Assembly: GCF_000819785.1 (NCBI RefSeq)
Contig: NZ_CDBK01000100.1
Coordinates: 1-64,000, forward strand
Source of the DNA: Aeromonas caviae
Lineage (GTDB): Bacteria > Pseudomonadota > Gammaproteobacteria > Enterobacterales > Aeromonadaceae
Reading direction: 5' to 3'
DNA: 64,000 bases
Below the pieces are notes generated by a model. It made no database searches, was not told the DNA's origin, and saw nothing but the letters and a program-made list of their open reading frames with translations. A program made the position numbers and the translations under genes. Positions 1-8,364 of the stretch are shown here, one piece after another (positions within the stretch are counted from its first letter, which is position 1; each line of letters starts with the position of its first letter).

Positions 1-1029
1 GGGCATGGCCGCAGAGGGTGCGGGAGGGGGGGGAGGCGGTGCTATGGTGAACGACTTGGCCGGCAATTGCAGTTGCACCTCGCGACCGAGCCGGGTTGTT
101 CCAAAGAGGGTGGCCTCCACCTTGTACTGCCCTGCCGCCTTGAGGGCGGAGAGATCCACGCCAAAACGCGGCGCTGTCGCCACCTCGTTAAACGTCATGC
201 TACTGCCCCCGCCGTCGACGGCCTTGCCCTGGATGACCACGGAGGCGGGATCCAGTTCATCCACATCGATGACCAGAGAGAGCTTGGCTCCCCCCTCCCC
301 GGAGGGGGGATTCAGGGAATAGCTGACCGGCCAGGGGTAGAGCAGCACCTGCTGTGACTGGGCTCGTGAGAAGACCTCATTGCCGGTGCTGAAGAGGGCT
401 CGGTATTTTCCCGCAGGGACGTCCAGTACCGCCTCGGCGGTCAAGATACCGTCCCCCGGCACTTCGTCCACCCCCTTGCCATCATCCATGTAGCGTCCCA
501 GGGTCTCCTCGAACACGGGATCGCCGCTCTGGCTGGCATCGTTGAACTGCTGCAGCTTGACGGTCATGCCCAGATCGGTGAGGTAGTAACCCGCCCCAGG
601 CGCCGCGCCATCGATCAGCAGACGGGATTGCAGTTTGACCCTCTCACCCTGATAGAGGCGGGCCGGTAGCGGCTCGCTCTCGACCTGGATGTCGGTGAGC
701 AGGCGCACCCGATTGTCGGGGGCCACCTCTCCGATCGCCTGCCAGGGGCCGGGCATGGGGTCGCGGATGGTGATGAGATCCTGATCCTTGAGGGGCAACC
801 AGCCCACGTCGGGCGGCTTGACCTTGCCCACATAAAGCTTGCTGCCATCGGGTCGCACCAGGATCACCGAGGGCGTCCCCGGCTTGCGCTTGATGATGAA
901 GGTGATCTCCTTCACGCCGTAATCGATGCGAAAGCGGTTGTCGAGCAGAGGAATGTCGGAAGGCGCAAACACCTCGTTGGCCGCGGCCGGGAGGGAGGCC
1001 AGCAGCAGCAGCCCCCAAAGCGATCTCAT
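1..1029 (-). CDS. TIGR03503-like secreted/membrane protein (3' end beyond window)
   Basis: Open frame of 343 codons running off the left edge of the window. The start ATG overlaps the dnaQ stop as ATGA, so the two are translationally coupled in one minus-strand unit. A short hydrophobic signal peptide (residues 1-17, ending Ala-Ala-Ala) is followed by a soluble region containing NRFRIDYGVKEITFIIKRK near residue 32, which resembles the TIGR03503 family of Vibrio, Shewanella and relatives. The visible C-terminal part is Pro-rich (a run of seven prolines near residue 335); family members usually end in a membrane anchor, which would lie outside the window. Function is unknown; an exported beta-rich protein is the most that can be inferred. 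Confidence 0.65.
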   Translation of the reverse strand, partial: MRSLWGLLLLASLPAAANEVFAPSDIPLLDNRFRIDYGVKEITFIIKRKPGTPSVILVRPDGSKLYVGKVKPPDVGWLPLKDQDLITIRDPMPGPWQAIGEVAPDNRVRLLTDIQVESEPLPARLYQGERVKLQSRLLIDGAAPGAGYYLTDLGMTVKLQQFNDASQSGDPVFEETLGRYMDDGKGVDEVPGDGILTAEAVLDVPAGKYRALFSTGNEVFSRAQSQQVLLYPWPVSYSLNPPSGEGGAKLSLVIDVDELDPASVVIQGKAVDGGGSSMTFNEVATAPRFGVDLSALKAAGQYKVEATLFGTTRLGREVQLQLPAKSFTIAPPPPPPAPSAAMP

Positions 1030-1760
1030 TGCCGCCACAGGCAGGCACCTCCTTTTTTCTGTACCAGATCCAGCCTCGCTTCATGGACAGCCGCCACCTC
1101 GTCGCTGGCGCGCACCACCCTGAGCGGCGGGCGATTGCTCTCCAGACGACGAATGCCGGTATCCTGGTTGGTCTCGCTCTCGCTGGTTTCGCTCGCGAGA
1201 TTGAGTTTGGTCTGGCCACCCGTCATCAGGAGGTAGACGTCCGCCAGGATCTCCGCATCGAGCAAGGCGCCGTGCAGGGTACGGTGAGAGTTGTCGATGC
1301 CGTAGCGATCGCACAACACGTCCAGGTTGTTGCGCTTGCCCGGGAAGAGATCCCGCGCCATCGCCAGGGTATCCGTGATGCCGCAGATATCCGCCGTCTT
1401 GAAGTTCAGACCGAGCTTGCTGAACTCATAGTCCATGAAGCTCACGTCAAAGGGGGCGTTGTGGGCGATGAGCTCGGCGCCGCGAATGAACTCGATGAAA
1501 TCGTCCGCTATCTGGCTAAAAGAGGGCTTGTCCGCCAGGAAGGCATCCGTGATGCCGTGCACGGCGATGGCCTCGGGGTCCACCAGCCGATCCGGCTTGA
1601 TGTAGACGTGGAAATGGTTGCCGGTGAGTTTGCGGTTGATCACCTCCACACAGCCGATCTCGATGATGCGGTGCCCAAGATAGACAGGGCCGCCCGCGGT
1701 GTTCATGCCGGTGGTTTCGGTATCCAGAATGATCTGGCGATTCAGTTGGGGTGTGCTCAT
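1026..1760 (-). CDS. dnaQ: DNA polymerase III epsilon subunit (3'-5' proofreading exonuclease)
   Basis: Proofreading exonuclease of the replicative polymerase core, partner of alpha (DnaE) and theta. The DEDDh motifs are all present: ExoI LDTETTG (Asp13, Glu15), ExoII HNAPFD, and ExoIII HGALLDAEILADVY. The C-terminal alpha-binding tail RLDLVQKKGGACLWRQ matches the E. coli protein closely. I chose the internal Met (MSTPQLNRQ) giving 244 residues because it aligns with the E. coli start; an upstream in-frame Met at 1772 would add four residues. The gene is divergent from rnhA across about 75 bp, the ancestral enterobacterial arrangement. Confidence 0.96.
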   Translation of the reverse strand: MSTPQLNRQIILDTETTGMNTAGGPVYLGHRIIEIGCVEVINRKLTGNHFHVYIKPDRLVDPEAIAVHGITDAFLADKPSFSQIADDFIEFIRGAELIAHNAPFDVSFMDYEFSKLGLNFKTADICGITDTLAMARDLFPGKRNNLDVLCDRYGIDNSHRTLHGALLDAEILADVYLLMTGGQTKLNLASETSESETNQDTGIRRLESNRPPLRVVRASDEVAAVHEARLDLVQKKGGACLWRQ

Positions 1761-1835
1761 GATCAAATCCATGTCAAACTTCGGTTTTACTCGCTAGTTT
1801 ACCCCAAGCCTCTCGCTAAAACAGATTGATTGCTC

Positions 1836-2300
1836 ATGTTGAAACAGATTGATTTATTCACGGATGGCTCCTGCTTAGGCAACCCGGGCCCCGGCGGCTA
1901 TGGTGCCGTCATGGTCTATGGCAAGCATCGCAAGGAGATCTCCGCAGGTTTTCGATTGACCACCAATAACCGGATGGAGCTGATGGCAGCCATCATGGGG
2001 CTGCGGACCCTGAACGAACCCTGCCAGGTGCGGCTTACCACAGACAGCCAGTATGTGCGCCAGGGGATCACCCAATGGATCATCGGCTGGAAGAAGAAGG
2101 GCTGGATGACCGCCAACCGTCAGCCGGTCAAGAACGTCGATCTCTGGCAGGCCCTGGATGCGGAAGTGGCCCGTCACCAGATCGAATGGCTCTGGGTGAA
2201 AGGACACTCGGGCCACCCGGAAAACGAACGCTGTGACGAGCTGGCCCGTGAGGCCGCCAGCGGCAAGCAGCTTGCCGAAGACAGCGGCTACCAGCCCTGA
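1836..2300 (+). CDS. rnhA: Ribonuclease HI
   Basis: Endonuclease that degrades the RNA strand of RNA-DNA hybrids, for example R-loops and Okazaki primers. The 154-residue product carries the catalytic carboxylates in order: FTDGS (Asp), NRMELMA (Glu), LTTDSQYV (Asp) and RCDELA (Asp), plus the HSGHPENE histidine loop. The frame also opens at TTG 1830, but ATG 1836 gives [11 protein letters not shown], the usual N-terminus. It is transcribed away from dnaQ and converges on the yafS-like methyltransferase, with only 6 bp between the two stop codons. Confidence 0.96.
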   Translation: MLKQIDLFTDGSCLGNPGPGGYGAVMVYGKHRKEISAGFRLTTNNRMELMAAIMGLRTLNEPCQVRLTTDSQYVRQGITQWIIGWKKKGWMTANRQPVKNVDLWQALDAEVARHQIEWLWVKGHSGHPENERCDELAREAASGKQLAEDSGYQP

Positions 2301-2306
2301 TGCCTG

Positions 2307-3029
2307 CTAGCCGCCCTGGCGCGCCATTCCTGGCGCGGCCATCGACTCCGGCAGCCGCCAGCGGCGACGCACCGGTGTCACGGGGAAACGCCGCTTGCGG
2401 GCGGCAATCACGTAAACAGACGCCAGGGAGCGGCAATAGTCCCGCCCCAGACTCTCCCGCCACCAGCCGATCTTGCTCTGCCTGCCCATGAAGGAGAAAC
2501 CGAACCGCTCGTCGAACATCACCTCGCAGCCGAGCAATTGCAGCCAGTCGGTCACCCGTGCGGGCGTGAACATGCGGGCAGACCAGGGCAGATGCCGCCG
2601 CATGAAGGGCAGATAGTGGCCCAGCCCCACCAGGCTGAGCGGGTTGTAACCGCTGACAATGAGCCAGCCATCGTCGGTCAGCACCCGTTCTGCCTCCCGC
2701 AGCACCTGATGAGGATCCGGCGAGAAATCGAGGCAGTGAGCCAGCAGGCAGGCATCCACGCTCCCCGATCGCACCGGCAAGGCGAGCGGATCCCCCTGGA
2801 TGTCCAGCAGCCGTCCGCCGGGGGCGACACCGATTTGATGACGAATGGTGGAACAGCCGCAGGAGAGTTCGGCGCTCAGGGCTCCTATCTTGAGCAAGTG
2901 ATAGCCAAAGAGGTGGGGGCACCAGTTGTCGAGGCGCTCCTGAAGCTCGGCGGCCACCCAGTCCCCCATGGGCAGTGCGGACCAACTGGTCGGAAGCGCG
3001 ATCTGTTGTTCGGTACGTGCCAGTTGCAT
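2307..3029 (-). CDS. yafS: SAM-dependent methyltransferase, YafS-like
   Basis: A 240-residue protein with a class I methyltransferase core: GGRLLDIQGDPLALPVRSGS and a following acidic/hydrophobic strand, then VLTDDGWLIVSGYNPLSL, typical of Methyltransf_11 proteins. Its place between rnhA and gloB is the same as yafS in E. coli, which supports the name. The glycine-rich SAM loop is less canonical than usual. The substrate is unknown. It is divergent from gloB across about 80 bp and convergent with rnhA. Confidence 0.8.
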   Translation of the reverse strand: MQLARTEQQIALPTSWSALPMGDWVAAELQERLDNWCPHLFGYHLLKIGALSAELSCGCSTIRHQIGVAPGGRLLDIQGDPLALPVRSGSVDACLLAHCLDFSPDPHQVLREAERVLTDDGWLIVSGYNPLSLVGLGHYLPFMRRHLPWSARMFTPARVTDWLQLLGCEVMFDERFGFSFMGRQSKIGWWRESLGRDYCRSLASVYVIAARKRRFPVTPVRRRWRLPESMAAPGMARQGG

Positions 3030-3108
3030 AATGGGACCAACTCGGGGGCGAATGCCATCCAGTTATATAAGATCCCTTCCTTAAAGAGAACACAAGAGAC
3101 CTCGACCC

Positions 3109-3873
3109 ATGTATACCGTCATCACAGTTCCCGCCTTCAGCGACAACTACATCTGGTTGATCCGTCATGAAAATCACTGCCTGGTCGTCGATCCGGGCGA
3201 GGCCGCTCCCGTGCTGGAACGGCTGGCTGCGCTGGATCTGGTGCTGGATGCCATCCTCCTGACCCATCACCACCGCGATCACGTCGGGGGCGTATCCGAG
3301 TTGCTGCAACACTTCCCCCACGCTCGTCTCTATGGCCCCAAGCATGACCCCATGCCGGACCATCACGGCCAATGGCTCGACGACGGGGATCAGATCAACT
3401 GGCATGGCCTGAGTCTGGATGTCCTCCATGTACCCGGTCATACCCTGGGGCACATCGCCTATTACGGCCAGGGCATGCTGTTTTGTGGCGATACCCTCTT
3501 CAGCGCCGGTTGCGGCCGTCTGTTCGAAGGGACCCCGGCACAGATGCACACTTCCCTGCAACGGCTCGCGGCACTGCCCGATGAGACCCTCCTTTATTGT
3601 GCCCATGAATACACGCTCTCCAACCTGCGTTTCGCCCATGCGGTCGAGCCCGACAACCTGGCGATCCAGCGGCAGATCGGCGTGATCAGCAAACTGCGTC
3701 AGCAGGGCCTCCCGAGTCTCCCCTCCCGGCTGGGAGATGAGCGGAATTTCAATGTTTTTCTGCGCTGCGAGCAGGACTCGGTAAAATTTTCTGCTGAGAA
3801 ATACGCCCTTAAATGCTTGGAAAATCCAGAGGATACCTTCGCTGTTCTGCGAGCCTGGAAGGACGTTTTTTGA
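3109..3873 (+). CDS. gloB: Hydroxyacylglutathione hydrolase (glyoxalase II)
   Basis: Second enzyme of the glyoxalase pathway, hydrolysing S-lactoylglutathione to lactate and glutathione. It is a metallo-beta-lactamase-fold enzyme with the binuclear metal motif THHHRDHVGG (His53, His55, Asp57, His58), HVPGHTLGHIAYY, FCGDTLF and CAHEYT. The 254-residue length is standard, and the C-terminal LRAWKDVF ending is typical of GloB. It is followed 70 bp later by mltD on the same strand; the yafS-gloB-mltD order is conserved from E. coli. Confidence 0.95.
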   Translation: MYTVITVPAFSDNYIWLIRHENHCLVVDPGEAAPVLERLAALDLVLDAILLTHHHRDHVGGVSELLQHFPHARLYGPKHDPMPDHHGQWLDDGDQINWHGLSLDVLHVPGHTLGHIAYYGQGMLFCGDTLFSAGCGRLFEGTPAQMHTSLQRLAALPDETLLYCAHEYTLSNLRFAHAVEPDNLAIQRQIGVISKLRQQGLPSLPSRLGDERNFNVFLRCEQDSVKFSAEKYALKCLENPEDTFAVLRAWKDVF

Positions 3874-3942
3874 ACAAACCTTGATCAGGGGGGCATTGCC
3901 CCTTATGATGCGAGCTGTTTTTCCACAGATGACCTGAGCGAG

Positions 3943-5484
3943 ATGAAGCTACGAACGGCCTTATTGGCAGCGCTGTTTCTCAGCGGCTGTCAAAACCTGA
4001 GCCATCAGGATGACCGGGCGGTAACGGCAATCGAGCCGATCAAATCCCCCCAAGTCAGCAAGAAAACGTACAAAAAACACTCTTCGCGGATGCTGTTCGG
4101 CGACGAACAGATAGAAGAGCTGGATGACACTGATAACCTGTGGGTGCGTATCAGCGATGATATGCAGCTGGACTCGCACGATAATGCCCGGGTTCGCCAA
4201 CAGCGTGATTGGTTGTTGCGCAATGATAAGCATATGGCGACCATTGCCAGCCGGGCTGAGCCCTACCTGTATCTGATGGTAGAGGAAATCGAACGGCGTG
4301 AGCTGCCAATGGAGCTTATTACCATCCCCATGATCGAGAGCATGTTCGATCCCAATGCCCGCTCCCGCAGCAATGCGGTCGGTCTTTGGCAGTTCGTTCC
4401 TGCAACCGGCAAGAATTTCGGCCTGCGCCACGACAACTGGTACGACGGTCGACGCGATGTCCTTGCATCCACCAATGCCGCACTGGATTACCTGGAGTAC
4501 CTGAACCGGTTCTTCGACGGTGACTGGCTGCAGACCCTGGCCGCTTACAATGCCGGTGAAGGTCGGGTGCGCAACGCCATCACCCGCAACGAACGGGCTG
4601 GTCGTCCGACCGACTACTGGTCGCTGGACCTGCCCCGCGAAACCCGGATGTATGTGCCCAAGATCCTGGCCATGGCCGACATGATCCGCAATGCGGACAA
4701 ATACAATGTCACCCTGCCGGTGCTGGCCAACAAGCCGCAATTGCGAACCATCAATACCGGTGGTCAGATTGATTTGAACGTGGCCGCCCAGCTGGCTGGC
4801 GTTTCCGCCTCCCAGCTCAAGGCGCTCAATCCTGCGCTCAAGCGTGGCATGACCTCGCCGCAGGGCCCTTACAACCTGCTGGTCCCCGTCGAGTACGCCG
4901 ACACCCTGGAGCTGGCCCTGGCCGATCTGCCCCAGCGTGAACGTACCCGTGGTGTGCGCTCCTATCAGGTCACCAGTGGTGATACGCTGTCACGGATCGC
5001 CCAGAATCACGGGGTGACCGTGCAACAGCTCAAGCTGGCCAACAACATGCGCGGCAACAACCTGCGCCGTGGCCAGAGCCTGATCATCCCCAATGGTGGG
5101 CGCGCAACCCAGGTTGCCCAGAGCAAGCCGCAGCAGCTCGCCAGCCGCAGTGGTGGCAAGGTGAACTATCAGGTGCGCTCCGGTGACAACTTGTGGAGCA
5201 TCAGCCAGGCACACGGGGTCACCCACGCCGACCTGGCCAAGTGGAACGGCCTGAACGCCAAGTCGGCCCTCAAGCCTGGCATGAAGCTGGTGGTCTGGCC
5301 CAAGCAGGGCAAGAGCAGCAACAAGTCCATGGTCTATCAGGTGCGCCGCGGTGATTCCCTCTCCTCCATCGCAGCCCGCTTCCAGGTCGCCGTCAACGAT
5401 GTGATGCGCTGGAACCAGCTCGGCAAGAGTGACTATCTCAAGCCGGGTCAGGAGTTGACTCTGTTCGTGAAGAACAACAGCTGA
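3943..5484 (+). CDS. mltD: Membrane-bound lytic murein transglycosylase D
   Basis: Cleaves the MurNAc-GlcNAc bond of peptidoglycan with formation of 1,6-anhydroMurNAc. A lipoprotein signal ends LFLSGC (lipidated Cys16). The SLT domain spans roughly residues 105-240 with catalytic Glu132 in IPMIESMFDP, followed by NAVGLWQF and the AAYNAGEGRV motif. Three C-terminal LysM repeats start near residues 340, 405 and 463 (SYQVTSGDTLSRIA, NYQVRSGDNLWSIS, VYQVRRGDSLSSIA); E. coli MltD has two. Transcription probably ends at the hairpin just downstream. Confidence 0.95.
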   Translation: MKLRTALLAALFLSGCQNLSHQDDRAVTAIEPIKSPQVSKKTYKKHSSRMLFGDEQIEELDDTDNLWVRISDDMQLDSHDNARVRQQRDWLLRNDKHMATIASRAEPYLYLMVEEIERRELPMELITIPMIESMFDPNARSRSNAVGLWQFVPATGKNFGLRHDNWYDGRRDVLASTNAALDYLEYLNRFFDGDWLQTLAAYNAGEGRVRNAITRNERAGRPTDYWSLDLPRETRMYVPKILAMADMIRNADKYNVTLPVLANKPQLRTINTGGQIDLNVAAQLAGVSASQLKALNPALKRGMTSPQGPYNLLVPVEYADTLELALADLPQRERTRGVRSYQVTSGDTLSRIAQNHGVTVQQLKLANNMRGNNLRRGQSLIIPNGGRATQVAQSKPQQLASRSGGKVNYQVRSGDNLWSISQAHGVTHADLAKWNGLNAKSALKPGMKLVVWPKQGKSSNKSMVYQVRRGDSLSSIAARFQVAVNDVMRWNQLGKSDYLKPGQELTLFVKNNS

Positions 5485-5500
5485 TCGCTCGTCGCAATCC

Positions 5501-5535
5501 AAAAAATACCCCGCTTGATGCGGGGTATTTTTTTG
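5501..5535 (+). terminator. Rho-independent terminator after mltD
   Basis: A GC-rich stem (ATACCCCGC / GCGGGGTAT) with a five-base TTGAT loop, flanked by an A-run on the left and seven T's on the right. It lies 17 bp after the mltD stop and can also work for the convergent yafD-like gene. Confidence 0.9.
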
Positions 5536-5579
5536 TCTGCATGAACCAGCGGCTACGCCGCTCTCCCCTGAGGGATGAC

Positions 5580-6425
5580 TCAGGGAGTGATGGCCTGGGC
5601 CGCAAAGCGCGCCAGAATGGGGTTGTGGTCAGAGGCATCGGTAGCCGGTGAACTCACCTCCACCAGATCCAGATTGCGATAGTAGAGGTGATCCAGCGGG
5701 CGGCCAAAAGCGGTGCGACGCAGATCAGGCACAGGTATGGCCTCCTGCAGACCAAGCTCACCCACCAGCTTGTTCAACCAGAACGCGCGCTTGTCGCTCC
5801 AGGTGTTGAAATCGCCACCCAGGATGACCGGCCCCTGGTGGCGATGGATCAATGCAGTCAGATCGTTGAGCTGCTCGCGGAACGTCGCCATGCCCAGTTC
5901 GAAATTGACCGCATGGAGATTCACCACCAGCACGCCGTCAGGATCCCCTTGCAAGGGATAGAGACTGACCAGACCTGACTTGGGGATGCGCAGCAGGGGT
6001 TCGGGGGAACGGACGCCACAGACAAACGCCTGCGGCGTTTTCGCCACCGTCATCACGCCAAAGGAGACACCTCCCTGGGTGAAGGCCTGCAACTGCTGCC
6101 ACTGGAAATCGCCTCTCTTCAGCCAGTCCAGCATCTCGGGCCGGGTCGCCGACTCTTGCAGCAGCACCAGATCCTGGGACTTGGCATACTCATCCAGCCC
6201 TTCCCGCCAGTTCTTGCGTTGTCCCTTGTAGAGGTTCCAGACGGTGATGCCAAACTCCCTCGGCAAGGCCGTGGAGGCGAGCGCCACCAGAGGCGGTCTG
6301 TCACAGCTTGCGCCAGGTATGATACCTGCCGCAGTCACCAGATGATCTTGATCCGGTACCTCGAAGCAACCGACCAGCCCCAACGTCAGCAGGGACGTTC
6401 CCAGAATCCGATAACTATTTTTCAT
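5580..6425 (-). CDS. Endonuclease/exonuclease/phosphatase-family lipoprotein, YafD-like
   Basis: A 281-residue EEP-superfamily protein. The N-terminus ends LTLGLVGC, a good lipobox (Cys20), so it is probably a lipoprotein; E. coli YafD instead has membrane anchoring. Superfamily motifs are present in order: TVWNLYKG, LLQES, NLHAVNF, GGDFNTW and the terminal ASDHNPI. Family members are metal-dependent phosphodiesterases or phosphomonoesterases, but the substrate here is unknown. It sits where yafD/yafE lie in E. coli and converges on mltD. Confidence 0.8.
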   Translation of the reverse strand: MKNSYRILGTSLLTLGLVGCFEVPDQDHLVTAAGIIPGASCDRPPLVALASTALPREFGITVWNLYKGQRKNWREGLDEYAKSQDLVLLQESATRPEMLDWLKRGDFQWQQLQAFTQGGVSFGVMTVAKTPQAFVCGVRSPEPLLRIPKSGLVSLYPLQGDPDGVLVVNLHAVNFELGMATFREQLNDLTALIHRHQGPVILGGDFNTWSDKRAFWLNKLVGELGLQEAIPVPDLRRTAFGRPLDHLYYRNLDLVEVSSPATDASDHNPILARFAAQAITP

Positions 6426-6536
6426 TGGCTAACAATCACCTGCCTCTGCAAGACGACATGGCCCTCACACAGGCCACGGTCGCCGACTAGTCTCATTATT
6501 CGTGTCCGGCCCGACTCATCCAGAAGGAATTCAACG

Positions 6537-6761
6537 ATGGCGAGACAGCACCAGTACCGCGTGACATTTTACGATCAACAGGGAACCTGTCATCAAGTGG
6601 AGCTTTCCACCGTCTATCAAATCAGGCGGGATCCCCAATGTGATCTCTGTCTGTTCGACACCCGGCAGTGCGTGGGGTCGGAAGAGATGCTGGAGCGCAT
6701 GATACGGCAAAAAACCGGGCTTGAGCAGGAAATATCCATCATCAATGCCCGGCTCATCTGA
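6537..6761 (+). CDS. Small conserved-looking protein of unknown function (74 aa)
   Basis: ATG 6537 is preceded at good spacing by AGAAGGAA, a strong ribosome binding site, which argues for this start rather than the longer frame that opens upstream inside the antisense of the yafD-like gene. The product is soluble, with no signal or membrane segment, and has two Cys close together (PQCDLCLFDTRQC); the C-terminal half is predicted helical. I do not recognise a family. It converges on yciA with 6 bp between stops. Confidence 0.6.
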   Translation: MARQHQYRVTFYDQQGTCHQVELSTVYQIRRDPQCDLCLFDTRQCVGSEEMLERMIRQKTGLEQEISIINARLI

Positions 6762-6767
6762 GCAGAC

Positions 6768-7166
6768 TCAGACCGGGACGGGGCGGGATTTGCCCTGATC
6801 GTCGATGGCCACATAGGTGAAGACGCCCTCGGTCACGCAGTACCGCTGGGCTTCGTTCTCCCGCAATACCGGCTTGACCCAGACCTCCAGCTTGAGTCGC
6901 ATGGAGCTGCGACCAATCTTGAGGCAGCGACCGTAACAGCACACCACGTCACCCACCTTGACCGGGCTGTGGAAGGTCATCCCCTCCACCGAGACGGTAC
7001 AGATGCGCCCTTTTGCCAGCTCCTTGGCCATGATGCCCCCACCTATATCCATCTGGGACATGATCCACCCACCGAAGATATCGCCATTGGGGTTGGTATC
7101 GGCTGGCATTGCCAGGGTTCTCAGCAACAGCTCCCCATCGGGGTGGCGCTTGGTCTCTTCCATCAT
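6768..7166 (-). CDS. yciA: Acyl-CoA thioester hydrolase YciA
   Basis: Hot-dog-fold thioesterase hydrolysing acyl-CoAs. The core TLAMPADTNPNGDIFGGWIMSQ is split-identical to YciA, with the catalytic Asp in GDIFGGW and later VEGMTFHSPVKVGDVV. The frame opens upstream at 7223, but the tandem ATGATG at 7166 follows an AGAGAG-type ribosome site and aligns with known YciA starts, giving 132 residues. It is likely monocistronic; the SDR-family gene lies about 140 bp upstream on the same strand. Confidence 0.9.
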   Translation of the reverse strand: MMEETKRHPDGELLLRTLAMPADTNPNGDIFGGWIMSQMDIGGGIMAKELAKGRICTVSVEGMTFHSPVKVGDVVCCYGRCLKIGRSSMRLKLEVWVKPVLRENEAQRYCVTEGVFTYVAIDDQGKSRPVPV

Positions 7167-7305
7167 TACCGCTCTCTTTATCATGGATGGCGGCATGATA
7201 GGGGGCGATCCCCCCCTTGGCAAACCTCAATTGTCCCGGAGCGCGCGCCATATCTGGTTTGCACGCCAGATGACCGACTCCGGGGCCCGGATGGCGACGA
7301 CCCGT

Positions 7306-8118
7306 TCAACCCTTCAAGGCCGCCCCGTCCGCAAACCAGTGGGCCGGATCCGGCCAGCGATAGACGAAACCAAGCTGCTGGCAGATGCGCTGACCTTCGA
7401 TGGGAGCAAACTCCCCCGCCGGCTCAACGAACTGCGGCGGCACCAGTCCGAGCAGGCGGCTCGCGAAGGGGTAGAGCTGCTCCCGGCGCGGGTGAACGGG
7501 GGCACTCAGATTGTAGGCATCCCCATCCTGCCCCCGGGCCAGCATCAGCTCACAGGCGGCCACCACGTCGTCCAGATGCACCAGGTTCACAGCCTGGCCT
7601 CCCCCGGCCAGCGTCTTGCCCGCCAGAAAACGGCCAGGGTGACGGTCAGGACCATAGAGTCCGGCCGGGCGCAAGATCATGGCGCAGTCAACATGCCCTT
7701 CCAGTACGGCAAGCTCGGCCGCCCGCATCCGCGTCCCTCTGTCATGAGCTGGAGCGGGCGTATCATCCTCCCCCTGTCCGGCCCCCCAGACCGAAGTAGC
7801 GCTGATAAACAGAACCCTCTGAACACCCGCCTCCCTCGCCTGTCGACACAGGCTGGCCACGGACGCCGGGTAATCACCGGTCTTGCTGGGGGGCACACAG
7901 ATCACCAGGTCATGACAGCGAAAAGGCAGTGATCCCATGTCAGGGGTAAGCAACAGCGGCCAGGCGGCAATACCCTCCCCCCGCAGCCGTTCAGCCTTTT
8001 CGGCCGTACTGACCGTCACCGCGACAGATTGCCCCTGCTCTTGCAATGCCCTGGCCAGGGGCAACCCCAGCCAGCCGGCGCCCACGATACCCGTCTGATA
8101 CTCAAATTCGTTCGTCAT
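7306..8118 (-). CDS. NAD(P)-dependent epimerase/dehydratase-like (SDR) protein
   Basis: An extended SDR/Rossmann protein of 270 residues, related to YeeZ. The N-terminal GIVGAGWLGLPLA nucleotide-binding motif, FISATSVWG around residue 105, and LRPAGLYGPDRHPG support this; the classic YxxxK catalytic pair is not evident. Start ATG 8118 (MTNEFEYQ) is preferred over an upstream in-frame start that would lie within the terminator T-run. The gene sits only about 12 bp after a strong terminator-like hairpin, so it may be controlled by attenuation or follow an independent RNA. Confidence 0.75.
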   Translation of the reverse strand: MTNEFEYQTGIVGAGWLGLPLARALQEQGQSVAVTVSTAEKAERLRGEGIAAWPLLLTPDMGSLPFRCHDLVICVPPSKTGDYPASVASLCRQAREAGVQRVLFISATSVWGAGQGEDDTPAPAHDRGTRMRAAELAVLEGHVDCAMILRPAGLYGPDRHPGRFLAGKTLAGGGQAVNLVHLDDVVAACELMLARGQDGDAYNLSAPVHPRREQLYPFASRLLGLVPPQFVEPAGEFAPIEGQRICQQLGFVYRWPDPAHWFADGAALKG

Positions 8119-8132
8119 ACCCGGATCCTGAC

Positions 8133-8162
8133 AAAAAAAAACGGCCATCCAATGATGACCGT
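8133..8162 (-). terminator. Rho-independent terminator (or attenuator) in front of the SDR gene
   Basis: On the minus strand an eight-base-pair stem (ACGGTCAT / ATGGCCGT, one G-U pair) with a six-base loop is followed by nine T's. It lies 14 bp before the SDR start codon and 200 bp after the LacI-family gene, too far to be the obvious end of that gene. Confidence 0.8.
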
Positions 8163-8242
8163 CGAAAGTAACGAAGGAAATAGCCGGATTAACCGGTTAC
8201 CTCCCACAGCGGGAAAATCGGGAGCGCACGCTCCTAATTCGT
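8133..8242 (-). ncRNA. Candidate small RNA or attenuator leader
   Basis: Inferred, not recognised. On the minus strand a TAGGAT -10-like hexamer (8249-8254) places a start near 8242. The transcript would be about 110 nt, contain a GGAGCG-TG-CGCTCC hairpin (8220-8233) and a TAACCGGTTA palindrome (8190-8199), and end at a terminator with nine T's, as Hfq-binding RNAs do. The CRP-like site upstream is centred 41.5 bp before that start, the class II position. No similarity to Spot 42, CyaR or GcvB is visible. The alternative is a 5' leader with an attenuator for the SDR gene. Confidence 0.3.
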
Positions 8243-8275
8243 GGGCCTATCCTAGTGGCAGCGCGGTCAAAAAGC

Positions 8276-8291
8276 TTTGAAGCGGATCACA
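8276..8291 (-). promoter_or_regulatory. CRP-like binding site
   Basis: On the minus strand TGTGA-N6-TCAAA, matching nine of the ten positions of the TGTGA/TCACA core. It is centred at 8283.5, upstream of the putative start near 8242. Confidence 0.4.
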
Positions 8292-8306
8292 GTTGAAAAG
8301 GATTTC

Positions 8307-8320
8307 TGAAAGCGCTTTCA
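8307..8320. promoter_or_regulatory. LacI-family operator (perfect 14-bp palindrome)
   Basis: TGAAAGCGCTTTCA is a perfect inverted repeat with the central CG typical of LacI/GalR-family operators. It lies 45 bp after the stop codon of the GalR/GalS-like gene, so that protein is the obvious candidate ligand. The target would be the minus-strand transcript below, not the regulator's own promoter. Confidence 0.65.
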
Positions 8321-8364
8321 CTGTTTTGCAAAAAAGTCGACCCGCACGGGGCCAACTTCATGAC

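Noticed and set aside
8133-8242. Spot 42, CyaR or GcvB
   Set aside because: No sequence match to these RNAs by eye; only an unnamed candidate is reported.
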